Below are positions 17,701-26,157 of a stretch of DNA of 34,284 bases, one piece after another (within the stretch, counting starts at the first letter, position 1; each line of letters starts with the position of its first letter). Position numbers and translations under genes: made by a program. This DNA is from a virus: IMG/VR virus record IMGVR_UViG_3300009103_000097, positions 1 to 34,284 of that record. The stretch is one strand, 5' to 3'. A model generated the notes under the pieces. The model saw only the letters and a list, made by a program, of their open reading frames with translations, was not told where the DNA came from and searched no databases.

Positions 17701-18120
17701 ATGAGAATTTACTGCCAAAAATGCGGTCAACCATCTGAGTATTCTGGTGCTTTAGGGAAGCCTAAATTTTGCTCCCATTGCGGGACTCCTTATGGTGTCA
17801 CGAACTACCGTTTAGATGCTGCTAAAGAAACGCCTCCTGTATCTAAAGCTAATAAACCTAATCCTATCGTGGAGGCACAGATAGATTATGAAGATGATAT
17901 TCCAAATATTCCAAATATTTCTAAATTAGACTTTGATATAGACACCTCTTTTGAAGAGCCTAGGTCAGTAACCATAGGCGATTTAGCTGGTTCTGAAAGC
18001 ATGATTAATGCAGATGAGCCAAGACTCCCTGACCCAGATATGAGCAGCGAAGAATTTTTGCAGAGTTTCCAAAAGGAAGCTGGTTCATTAAGGCCGAAGG
18101 GAAGCAATAGCGATGGCTAA
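17701..18120 (+). CDS. Zinc-ribbon protein with acidic tail
   Basis: 139 residues. An N-terminal zinc ribbon (YCQKCGQPSEY ... FCSHCGTPYG, Cys 5, 8, 23, 26), then a long acidic, Pro- and Ile-rich region that looks disordered. The 3' end overlaps the sigma-factor gene by 8 nt, so it may be a transcription partner of it, such as an adaptor or anti-sigma protein; that role is inferred from position only. Confidence 0.68.
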   Translation: MRIYCQKCGQPSEYSGALGKPKFCSHCGTPYGVTNYRLDAAKETPPVSKANKPNPIVEAQIDYEDDIPNIPNISKLDFDIDTSFEEPRSVTIGDLAGSESMINADEPRLPDPDMSSEEFLQSFQKEAGSLRPKGSNSDG

Positions 18121-18802
18121 AAAAAAGGCTCCGAAATACGAGGACTATAGTTCTGTTATAGATACCGAAATAGCGAAGCGACGAACGAAGTGGAGTCTCA
18201 CTGCGTTAGCGTGGATGGACTTCGATGACGTGTCTCAAATTATTCGCATACATATTCATAAAAAATGGAAGTTATACGATTCTTCCAAGCCTATTCTCCC
18301 ATGGATTAATCGTATAATCTCCAATCAATTAAAAAACTTAATTAGAAATCATTACGGTAATTTTTCTAGACCTTGTTTGAAATGTGCGGCGGCTGAATCA
18401 GATGATTTATGTAATATATATGTTAAACAATGTTCTGCTTGTCCGTTATATGCTCATTGGGAAAAATTTAAAAAACGAGCGCACGATACGAAATTAGCTT
18501 TACCCCTAGAAAATCACGTTAAGGAGGTTTCTAGTCAATTTGAGGATTCTATAGATATTGAAGTAACTGCTGAACACATGCATGACCGAATGAAGACGGT
18601 ATTAAAACCTATTGAGTGGACAGTGTATGAAGTTTTATACATTAAAAATAAAGACGAGCAAGAAGCAGCTAAAGTAATGGGATATTCTACTTCTGAAAAA
18701 AACAGGGGGCCGGGATACAAACATATTAAAAATATTAAAAAAACTATAATCAATAAAGTTAAAAAAATGCTGTCTAATGGAGAAATAGATATTTATGGGT
18801 AA
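18113..18802 (+). CDS. Phage RNA polymerase sigma factor, probably late
   Basis: 229 residues. Residues 35-80 resemble sigma region 2 (MDFDDVSQIIRIHI, then PWINRIISNQLKNLIRNHYG, which follows the region 2.3-2.4 helix pattern). Residues 88-110 add a Cys cluster (88, 91, 100, 107, 110; CLKC ... CSACPLY), likely a zinc-binding insertion. Residues 165-215 look like region 4 (LKPIEWTVYEVLYIKNKDEQ then EAAKVMGYS). I recall close relatives in marine phages with the same layout. It probably directs host polymerase to the downstream packaging and virion genes. Overlaps both neighbours. Confidence 0.75.
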   Translation: MAKKKAPKYEDYSSVIDTEIAKRRTKWSLTALAWMDFDDVSQIIRIHIHKKWKLYDSSKPILPWINRIISNQLKNLIRNHYGNFSRPCLKCAAAESDDLCNIYVKQCSACPLYAHWEKFKKRAHDTKLALPLENHVKEVSSQFEDSIDIEVTAEHMHDRMKTVLKPIEWTVYEVLYIKNKDEQEAAKVMGYSTSEKNRGPGYKHIKNIKKTIINKVKKMLSNGEIDIYG

Positions 18803-19871
18803 TATTAAACTTAATGATGAACAATGTTCGAAGATTTTAGATGCATGGAATGAAAATCCTAATGATCCACCTGCGTTATTAAAATTAATACGTATTGCTT
18901 TTCCAGATAAAAATGTTGATGGCAGAAGCAAGGAGGGTAGAGCAGTTAAAGAATTTTTAGCATCAAATGATCTTAAAGCACGTGCTTCTCACGAATATAA
19001 GCCAAAAGAAAAAATTGAATTAGATGATGAGCAAAAAGAATTTATAAATAATAACGCTTCTATGATGAACTGCGTAGAAATGGCTAGAGTAGTTTTTAAA
19101 AATGAAGAATTGAGTAACCTGCATCAAGAGACTAGGACGGTCAATGATTATGTCGATACGTTGGAGGGGGTAACTGTTAGACCCGAAGAAGAAGAAGATA
19201 TAGAGGATTTTAAACCACCTAAGACTTTCTATACAATGTTAAATAGAATTAATAAATACGTTTACGAAGGTATAGACAAAGATAAGATAACAAATCAACA
19301 AAATAGAGAAATAGAGGCCCTTATAAAATATGTAAATACTTACAGATTTGGTCATCAAATGAATAGATATACGACCACAAGCGATAGAGAGTTATATGAG
19401 AGTAGTTTCGTAAGATATACATATAATAAAGCTGACCTAACACAAGAGGAAGTTGATCAATTTATAGTACTTTCTGCAGAGGTAGTTATAGCTTCGAATA
19501 TCCAACAAAGAGTGCAACATTTGCAAAGATTATTGGACGATGTTGCTGAAGACACAGAGGGAAGAAGAATTTCCATGGCTTTAGTAGACGCTATTAATAC
19601 AGCGCAAACAGAATACAATCAGTCAGTTACTCGTCAACAGAAATTACTGAATGACCTAAAGGAGAAGCGTAGTGATAGACTTAAAAATCAAATAAGAGAT
19701 AATGCTAGTATTTTGAATTTAGTTGAAATGTGGAAAAGTGAAGAATCAAGACAGAAAATGATAAAGCTTGCGCAGTTGCGTAAAAAATCCTTACATGAAG
19801 AAAAGGAAAATCTAGGTAACATGGATGAAATGAAAGCTAGAATAATGGGTTTAACAGACGAAGAAATATGA
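18795..19871 (+). CDS. Unknown alpha-helical protein, candidate small terminase
   Basis: 358 residues, almost entirely helical and charged, with a possible DNA-binding start (NDEQCSKILDAWNEN; GRSKEGRAVKEFLAS, resembling repeated helix-turn-helix-like units, the second near EFINNNASMMNCVEMARVVF) and a coiled-coil C-terminal half (RQQKLLNDLKEKRSDRLKNQ). Position between the sigma factor and the nuclease/TerL pair, with helix-turn-helix-like repeats, makes a small terminase or packaging accessory role possible, but the length is large and no motif proves it. Overlaps both neighbours. Confidence 0.65.
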   Translation: MGNIKLNDEQCSKILDAWNENPNDPPALLKLIRIAFPDKNVDGRSKEGRAVKEFLASNDLKARASHEYKPKEKIELDDEQKEFINNNASMMNCVEMARVVFKNEELSNLHQETRTVNDYVDTLEGVTVRPEEEEDIEDFKPPKTFYTMLNRINKYVYEGIDKDKITNQQNREIEALIKYVNTYRFGHQMNRYTTTSDRELYESSFVRYTYNKADLTQEEVDQFIVLSAEVVIASNIQQRVQHLQRLLDDVAEDTEGRRISMALVDAINTAQTEYNQSVTRQQKLLNDLKEKRSDRLKNQIRDNASILNLVEMWKSEESRQKMIKLAQLRKKSLHEEKENLGNMDEMKARIMGLTDEEI

Positions 19872-20809
19872 GTGATTTAATTAAATGTAAAGTTTGCGGA
19901 AAAGAGTTTGAATCTGAAGGTTCTTTACATAAGCACCTAAAAGTTCATAAGTTGAGAATGGCTGCGTATTATCAAAAATACTATCCGAGACATGATAGAT
20001 ATGATAATAAAATTATAAAATTTAAATCGAAGAAATATTATTTTGAGACCGACTTTAATTCTAGGCGCAATCTAAAACTATGGTTAACGAAACAGCCAGA
20101 AAACATAGCGAAATCTTATTGTAAAGATAAATTTTTAAAACGTATAGAGGAAAAAAATATAAAATATGCCCCTTCAGAAGTAGAGTTAAGAAGTTTAATG
20201 TTTCCTCCTATTACTTATCTAAATAAGTTGTTTGGTAATTACTATAATTTTTGTGAAGAACTAGGACTTAAAAATAAATATAAGATCTTTCCCAAACATA
20301 TATATGCAGATAACGCCCCCTCTAAAGATAAAAAAATATTTATAGACACAAGGGAACAAAAGCCTTTAAAATTTGATTTGCCTATAGAAATTAAAACTTT
20401 GAACTTTGGAGACTATGCCTATAGTCATGAGGAAAATTCTTGTAACACTTATATAGAAAGAAAGTCTATAAGTGATTTTGTTGGAACATTAAGTGGTGGT
20501 TATGAAAGATTTGAAAAAGAAATTATAAGATCTGTAGAAAATGATGCGTATTTAATCATTCTAGTAGAAGATAGCCTAGATAACTGTAAATCATTTAATT
20601 ACTTACCTCATGTTTCTAAAAAAATAAGGGCTACCCCTGAATTTGTATTTCATAATGTTAGGGAATTAATTCAAAAGTACCCAACAATACAATTTTTATT
20701 TGTAAATGGTAGAAAGGAAGCTTCTAGAATTATACAAAGAATTTTTAGCTGTAAATGTTTTCATAAGAAAGTAGATCTTCAGCTAGCGTATGATGCTAAA
20801 GTATTATAA
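19868..20809 (+). CDS. C2H2 zinc finger - ERCC4 nuclease fusion
   Basis: 313 residues. The N-terminus holds a classical C2H2 finger (C7, C10, H23, H27; CKVCGKEFESEGSLHKHLKV). A basic linker with two further repeats follows (about 50-140). From about 155 the ERCC4 (XPF/Mus81-type) nuclease core appears: FIDTREQKPLKF, LNFGDYAY and IERKSISDFVGTL, giving the D...ERK catalytic arrangement. Such enzymes cut branched or flap DNA. Start and stop overlap the genes on both sides (ATGA, TAATG), placing it in the packaging operon, so trimming of branched concatemers before packaging is a fair inference. Confidence 0.82.
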   Translation: MSDLIKCKVCGKEFESEGSLHKHLKVHKLRMAAYYQKYYPRHDRYDNKIIKFKSKKYYFETDFNSRRNLKLWLTKQPENIAKSYCKDKFLKRIEEKNIKYAPSEVELRSLMFPPITYLNKLFGNYYNFCEELGLKNKYKIFPKHIYADNAPSKDKKIFIDTREQKPLKFDLPIEIKTLNFGDYAYSHEENSCNTYIERKSISDFVGTLSGGYERFEKEIIRSVENDAYLIILVEDSLDNCKSFNYLPHVSKKIRATPEFVFHNVRELIQKYPTIQFLFVNGRKEASRIIQRIFSCKCFHKKVDLQLAYDAKVL

Positions 20810-22638
20810 TGTGGTACGCCCCAGAACAATATAAACCAAAAGATGTTGTCGATTTAAATGAAGAACTCTTAAAAATCGAGGGCGAATTAAATACAAAAGA
20901 AGCTAAGATATCCTTGGCTAAATTTCTTCATCATAACTTGGGATTTACTACCGAACTGATTTCTGGTATCAAATTAGCACCTTTTCAAGAAATAACATTG
21001 AGAGGGATGATGGAGAAAAATTTTTCGATGTGCGTATGGGGTCGTGGCTGTGGAAAAACCTTTATCGCTTCGGTCTTTTGTTTCTTGTATTGTATATTTT
21101 ATCCCGGTGCTAAAATAATGTTAGCTGGCCCGACTTTTCGTACTGCTAGATTCATTTTCAATAATTTAGAAAAGTTAGTGGAATCCAAAGGAGCAGAGCT
21201 TCTTATGCAATGTTTCGGTGCCAAGTCAAAACGCAATGATCAATATGAGTGGAAAATCAATGGGGGAACTATAACCGCTATTCCTCTTAGTGGAGAAAAA
21301 ATTCGTGGTTTTCGTGCAAACGTACTTCTACTTGATGAGTACTTACTTCTCCCAGAAGAAACTATTAAAACTGTTCTTATGCCATTCTTGGTGGCTCCGC
21401 AAAACATGAAAGAACGAATAGAGATTAGAGAAATAGAAGATAAGTTAATAGCTAATGGAGAAATGAAGGAAGAAGATAGAATGAAATTTGAAAATGATTC
21501 GAAAATGATAGCTCTCTCTTCTGCTTCTTATACTTTTGAAAATTTATACAAAACATATTGTGATTGGAAAGAAAAAATATATAACCCCGAGAATAATGAT
21601 GACGCACAATATTTTATATCTCAATTAGGATATGAAGCTTTACCAGAACATATGATTGATACTACTATTATTGATGAGGCTCAAAGTGGGGGACAAAGCC
21701 ACTCGAGTTTTCAACGGGAATATTGCGCTCAATTTACAGATGGTTCTGATTCTTATTTTAGCGCGAAAAAGATGCATGAATGTACTATACCAGATGGGCA
21801 AGATCCAACAACTTTAATCAAAGGTAAACGTGGGTCGAAATATATTTTAGCAATTGACCCTAGCTTCTCTAATAGTCCCACATCTGATTATTTTGCTATG
21901 AGTATCCTTGAAATGGACGAAGAAAGAAAACAAGGTACGCTAGTTCATTCTTATGCCGTGGCAGGAGGAGACTTAAAAGATCACATGCAGTATTTGCATT
22001 ATATAGTAACTAATTTTGATTTAGAAATGATTTGTATTGATAATGCGGGTTATCAATTTATTGATAGCTGCAATGAGAGTAAGTGGTTTTTGAATGATAG
22101 AATTAATTTAAAATTTGTAGATTTTAGTAGCGAAAAAGACGGAAGTGATTATGATAAAGAATTAAAAAAATTTAAAAGATATTATAATAAAGAAAGGGGA
22201 GCTATAGTATTTAAACAAACTTTCACTTCTGATTTTATAAGAAAAGCAAATGAGCATTTACAGGCATGCGTTGATCATAAAAGAATTTGGTTTGCATCTA
22301 GATGTTCGGCTAATGGAGCCACTTTTGATAGAACTATTACTCAAAAGATACCTCTGAATAGGACGGGACAAAAGACCCTTTTAGATCTAATCGAAGAACA
22401 GGATAGCTTGATCTATCAGACTAAGAAACAATGCGCTCTGGTTGAGGTTACAACAACCGCAAGGGGCACACAGACGTTTGACCTTCCCTTGCACTTAAGA
22501 CGCTCCACAAGCGCAAATAGAGCCCGTAAAGACAACTATACGACCCTTATGTTATCCAACTGGGCTTTAAAGTGCTACTTTGATATGAATTCAATAGAAG
22601 ACGAAGGAAATCTTACATTTACGCCCAGAATGGTTTGA
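20809..22638 (+). CDS. terL: Terminase large subunit
   Basis: 609 residues. ATPase: Walker A WGRGCGKTF (77-85), Walker B LLLDE (173-177), coupling segment SSASYTF. RNase H-like nuclease: first Asp in LAIDPSFSNS (about 351), second in CIDNAG (about 410), third in ARKDNYTTLML (about 573). This is the motor that cuts and pumps the genome into proheads through the portal. The length and motif spacing are typical of large-phage TerL. The start shares its A with the stop of the nuclease gene. Confidence 0.93.
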   Translation: MWYAPEQYKPKDVVDLNEELLKIEGELNTKEAKISLAKFLHHNLGFTTELISGIKLAPFQEITLRGMMEKNFSMCVWGRGCGKTFIASVFCFLYCIFYPGAKIMLAGPTFRTARFIFNNLEKLVESKGAELLMQCFGAKSKRNDQYEWKINGGTITAIPLSGEKIRGFRANVLLLDEYLLLPEETIKTVLMPFLVAPQNMKERIEIREIEDKLIANGEMKEEDRMKFENDSKMIALSSASYTFENLYKTYCDWKEKIYNPENNDDAQYFISQLGYEALPEHMIDTTIIDEAQSGGQSHSSFQREYCAQFTDGSDSYFSAKKMHECTIPDGQDPTTLIKGKRGSKYILAIDPSFSNSPTSDYFAMSILEMDEERKQGTLVHSYAVAGGDLKDHMQYLHYIVTNFDLEMICIDNAGYQFIDSCNESKWFLNDRINLKFVDFSSEKDGSDYDKELKKFKRYYNKERGAIVFKQTFTSDFIRKANEHLQACVDHKRIWFASRCSANGATFDRTITQKIPLNRTGQKTLLDLIEEQDSLIYQTKKQCALVEVTTTARGTQTFDLPLHLRRSTSANRARKDNYTTLMLSNWALKCYFDMNSIEDEGNLTFTPRMV

Positions 22639-22685
22639 TAATTAGTGTAATAATGATCAACGGTAGTCGTTTTAAGGAGTAAGGA

Positions 22686-23936
22686 ATGTCCCAGAATTTA
22701 ATTAGAATAAAACAGTTAGATCAAAATGAACTAACTAATTTTGTTTTAGATGCAGCACCACAAGGGCCCACGGGAGCAACTGGTGCTGTTGGTACTACTG
22801 GGCCTACAGGATTAACTGGTCCCCAAGGAACGATTGGACTTACAGGACCCGCTGGACCAACCGGATTACAAGGTTACACAGGACCTACTGGACCGAAAGG
22901 TGATACTCAATATGGTGGCCCCACTGGACCAGTTGGTATTCAAGGACCAACGGGACCAGCTGGTCAATTTGGAGGACCGACAGGGCCTCAAGGTGTTACG
23001 GGGCCTCAAGGTTTAACTGGTCCTACTGGGCCGGAAATTCCCGGGCCTACTGGAGCCACAGGTGATCAAGGTATACAAGGTATACAAGGTCCTACTGGCG
23101 AAATAGGCCCCATAGGCATTACTGGATCAGTTGGTGACCCCGGAGATAGATACAGAACTACTTCTTATACAACCTTAACAATTCCTTACAACCCAACTCA
23201 AGTTACATTAACTCTTGAAGAAAATTTAGCTTTTACAGCTGGGCAGGAAATTATTATAGCTTTTGATAGTGCTAGGAATTTCACAGCTACAGTTGATTCT
23301 TATAATAAAGGTACGGGTATAATGCTCGCCACTTCTATTTTTTCGAATGGCTCGGGACAATTTTCATATTGGACAGTTAATTTATCAAAAGCTCAAGGAA
23401 GACAAGGAGAACAAGGGCCCACCGGATTAAAGGGTGACGTTGGAGGAATAACGTTTGATATAGGTATTGATAATGCTAATGGATATACTTTCCAAGGATT
23501 TGTGGGAACAAACCCAGAATTAACAGTTGTTAAAGGAATGACTTATATATTTAATTTTATAGATCCCACAAACGCAATAACGCACCCAATGTTTTTAAAA
23601 GATCTAAGCGGAAATTCTTTACAATCTATTGATGGGGTTTTAAATAATGGCTCTGCTAGCGTAACTTTTAAAGTGCCTTTTAGTGCTGCTGATAATTTAC
23701 AATATGTTTGCAGTTCATTTCCAGCATTTACAGGAACAATTAGAGTGTCTGATGTTGCTGGTCCACAAGGGCCAACTGGAGCAACAGGTGCAGTTGGAGC
23801 TACTGGCCCAGCTTGGGGAGCTACTGGAGCTACTGGGGCTACCGGAATTCAAGGTATAACGGGTCCGACGGGCCCATCACGTGTAATTAATACAGGAAAA
23901 TTATTAGAATTAACTATGGTTTTCGCATCAGAATAA
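22686..23936 (+). CDS. Collagen-like fibre protein with cupredoxin-like domain
   Basis: 416 residues. A short helix, then about 125 residues of Gly-X-Y triplets dominated by GPTG/GPQG (about 28-155), a globular module ([17 protein letters not shown] ... [16 protein letters not shown]), then about 100 residues resembling a cupredoxin fold ([46 protein letters not shown]), then more triplets and a hydrophobic end. The cupredoxin His and Cys are present, but the C-x2-H-x2-M end of the copper site reads CSSFPAF, so copper binding is unlikely. Probably a trimeric tail or head fibre. AAGGAG lies 7 nt before the ATG. Confidence 0.8.
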   Translation: MSQNLIRIKQLDQNELTNFVLDAAPQGPTGATGAVGTTGPTGLTGPQGTIGLTGPAGPTGLQGYTGPTGPKGDTQYGGPTGPVGIQGPTGPAGQFGGPTGPQGVTGPQGLTGPTGPEIPGPTGATGDQGIQGIQGPTGEIGPIGITGSVGDPGDRYRTTSYTTLTIPYNPTQVTLTLEENLAFTAGQEIIIAFDSARNFTATVDSYNKGTGIMLATSIFSNGSGQFSYWTVNLSKAQGRQGEQGPTGLKGDVGGITFDIGIDNANGYTFQGFVGTNPELTVVKGMTYIFNFIDPTNAITHPMFLKDLSGNSLQSIDGVLNNGSASVTFKVPFSAADNLQYVCSSFPAFTGTIRVSDVAGPQGPTGATGAVGATGPAWGATGATGATGIQGITGPTGPSRVINTGKLLELTMVFASE

Positions 23937-23945
23937 GGGAGAAAA

Positions 23946-24281
23946 ATGGTAACAGGAACATATATAGGCACAGGGGATTATACGACACTTATACAAGCAT
24001 TAGGTGTCAAACATATAGTCATGGGAGTTACTCTCTGTAATTCTCATGAAACTTCTGGTGAATTTGTCGATCTTCATGCGGTCACCAGCGGTGACTCAGC
24101 CGGTGGACATAATCTTTTATTTAAAAATTTATTCCTTCCTCCCGAAGAAACTTATAATATGCATAATCGTATCGTATTAGGAAACGAGGAAAAACTTGTT
24201 GCTAAAACCGCCGGATCGGTTCATAGTAACAATGTAATAAATGCAGTAACAACTTATACAAAATTAGATGGATTAGGATAA
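23946..24281 (+). CDS. Small beta-rich virion protein (111 aa)
   Basis: 111 residues starting [20 protein letters not shown], beta-rich with Gly/Thr turns ([17 protein letters not shown]). Similar in size and strand pattern to the 25779 product. The two alternate with the collagen-like proteins, so they probably cap or attach fibres (inference). AGGGAG lies 6 nt upstream of the ATG. Confidence 0.7.
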   Translation: MVTGTYIGTGDYTTLIQALGVKHIVMGVTLCNSHETSGEFVDLHAVTSGDSAGGHNLLFKNLFLPPEETYNMHNRIVLGNEEKLVAKTAGSVHSNNVINAVTTYTKLDGLG

Positions 24282-24285
24282 AATT

Positions 24286-25767
24286 ATGTCACATTTCGTA
24301 AAACAAGGATATATAGGACCAACAGGACCAACTGGATCGATAGGACCCACGGGTCCGGGAGCAGGGCCGACTGGACCAGCAGGACCAGAGGGTCCAACTG
24401 GATCAGTGGGGCCCCAAGGCACTGGACCTACTGGACCAGCAGGACCAATGGGCCCAACAGGGTTAGGAGGCCCAACAGGGCCACAATCTACCGTAGTAGG
24501 CCCAACTGGGCCTCAAGGTAATATAGGCCCCACTGGAGATAGGTGGACCACCACGTATAGTAGTTCTATTACGTTACCTGTTCCTAATCAGGTAATGCCA
24601 TCGTTAAATATCGGAACTGGATACGCGTATAGTAAAGAGCAGAAAGTAATTATAGCTAATACAGATACGACTACTTGGACTCAAGTTAATTTTATTAAAG
24701 GTTATGTAAGCGCTTATTCTGGTGGAAATCTAACTATTAGAGCAAGTAACTTGTCATCGGAGATTGATGGTACTGCTGGAGCTACTGGTTCAGATTGGTC
24801 TATTACGATAGATGGTGCTATTGCTAAACAGGGAGAAACTGGTCCAGATGGTCCCACTGGAGTGGCAGGCCCAACAGGAGCAGTGGGTGCAACAGGCGCT
24901 GCTGGAGCAGCAGGACCGACTGGGGCAGCTTCAAGCGTTGCTGGGCCAACTGGAGCAGCTGGAGATAAATATAAAGGCTCTTCCACGACAGCAACTTATA
25001 TACCTCAAGTAAATAGTTCTGTAACTATTACTTTAGCAGAAGCAGACCTAGCTTACACCCTCGGGCAAAAAGTCTTGGTTGTAGCTGATGCTGATAATAG
25101 TTTCACTGGAGAAATTACTACTTTGGCAAATTCTAATAAGGATTTGACTATCAAATGTTTAACAAGACGTATAAATGGAGTAGACGGATCTACGCAGGCT
25201 GGTTCCTCTTTCTCTAGTTGGGAAATCAATCTCGATGGCGCAATTGGCAAACAGGGACCGACAGGCGCAATTGGAGTAACTGGAGCCACAGGAACACCCG
25301 GGGATTTATATTCGACACAAATTAATGCTAGTTCGACTACAGCATTCCCTATTCCTTTACCGGGAACAACAGGAGCGCAAGTAAATCAACAGATTACTGT
25401 AGGAACTAGTTTAGCTTATACAATAGGTCAAAAGGTAATTGTTGCTCATGACGCAACTAACTGGTTTAAGGGGCCAGTTCTTTCTTATAATCCTTCTACG
25501 GGTACAATGGCAATTCAAGTAGATGCGTCTGCTAGAACTTATCCTTATGACTCTTGGAATGATCATAAGGTAAATCTTGATGGAGCAGTTGGACAACAAG
25601 GTATACAAGGTGTAACTGGACCAACTGGTTTACTCGGAGCAACAGGAGATGTAGGTCCCACGGGAGCAGACTCTACCGTGGCTGGACCAACTGGTGCTAT
25701 TGGTAATACTGGACCAACAGGAGCGCAAGGAATCGCTGATGTGATATACGTTCAATTATTTAGTTAA
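24286..25767 (+). CDS. Collagen-like fibre protein with three repeated globular modules
   Basis: 493 residues. Triplet-rich GPTG/GPAG segments alternate with three copies of a module of about 90 residues, beginning near 85, 227 and 345, each starting with Gly-Asp plus an aromatic ([22 protein letters not shown]), containing A/G-Y-(S/T)-x-G/E-Q-K-V-(L/I)-(V/I)-A (for example [14 protein letters not shown]) and ending SW.I..DGA..KQG before the next triplets. The same module occurs once in the 22686 product. Probably a rod-and-bead fibre. SD-less start (AAAATT-ATG). Confidence 0.82.
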   Translation: MSHFVKQGYIGPTGPTGSIGPTGPGAGPTGPAGPEGPTGSVGPQGTGPTGPAGPMGPTGLGGPTGPQSTVVGPTGPQGNIGPTGDRWTTTYSSSITLPVPNQVMPSLNIGTGYAYSKEQKVIIANTDTTTWTQVNFIKGYVSAYSGGNLTIRASNLSSEIDGTAGATGSDWSITIDGAIAKQGETGPDGPTGVAGPTGAVGATGAAGAAGPTGAASSVAGPTGAAGDKYKGSSTTATYIPQVNSSVTITLAEADLAYTLGQKVLVVADADNSFTGEITTLANSNKDLTIKCLTRRINGVDGSTQAGSSFSSWEINLDGAIGKQGPTGAIGVTGATGTPGDLYSTQINASSTTAFPIPLPGTTGAQVNQQITVGTSLAYTIGQKVIVAHDATNWFKGPVLSYNPSTGTMAIQVDASARTYPYDSWNDHKVNLDGAVGQQGIQGVTGPTGLLGATGDVGPTGADSTVAGPTGAIGNTGPTGAQGIADVIYVQLFS

Positions 25768-25778
25768 AAGGAAAAAAA

Positions 25779-26135
25779 ATGGCAGCATATACAAAACATA
25801 AATTAACAGGATCAACATATGGAAAAGGAATTACTATATCTAGTACTTCTTCTGCTAGCCCAAATTTAATTCATACGGCGGTTGCTGGCACAACCGATTT
25901 CGACGAATTATGGTTATGGGCATATAATGATCATACAGATACGCAACCCGTAAATTTAACGGTAGAATTTGGAACGACAAACGCTACTAAAATTACTATG
26001 GCTATCACACAGCGTAGCGGCTTATATTTAGTGTGTCCGGGATTACCGGTCCAGTTTGGATTAAATGTAAACGCATATACTGATCTAGCTAATAAAGTTA
26101 CCGTTTATGGTTACGTAAATCGTATTACTCATTAA
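25779..26135 (+). CDS. Small beta-rich virion protein (118 aa)
   Basis: 118 residues starting MAAYTKHKLTGSTYGKGITI, beta-sandwich-like (LTVEFGTTNATKITMAI; NKVTVYGYVNRI). A probable distant partner of the 23946 product. AAAAGGAA precedes the ATG by about 6 nt. Virion role inferred from its place between a fibre and the adhesin gene. Confidence 0.7.
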   Translation: MAAYTKHKLTGSTYGKGITISSTSSASPNLIHTAVAGTTDFDELWLWAYNDHTDTQPVNLTVEFGTTNATKITMAITQRSGLYLVCPGLPVQFGLNVNAYTDLANKVTVYGYVNRITH

Positions 26136-26157
26136 CTTATAAAACTAAGATCAGTTT

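Noticed and set aside
24714-25289. Reverse-strand Pro/Ala/Val-rich ORFs opposite the collagen-like genes
   Set aside because: These are the antisense image of Gly-Pro-Thr triplet DNA, which lacks stops in that frame by composition.
22770-25740. CRISPR array or DNA tandem repeat in the GPTG-encoding regions
   Set aside because: The periodicity is 9 nt and protein-driven, with variable third bases; there are no spacers.
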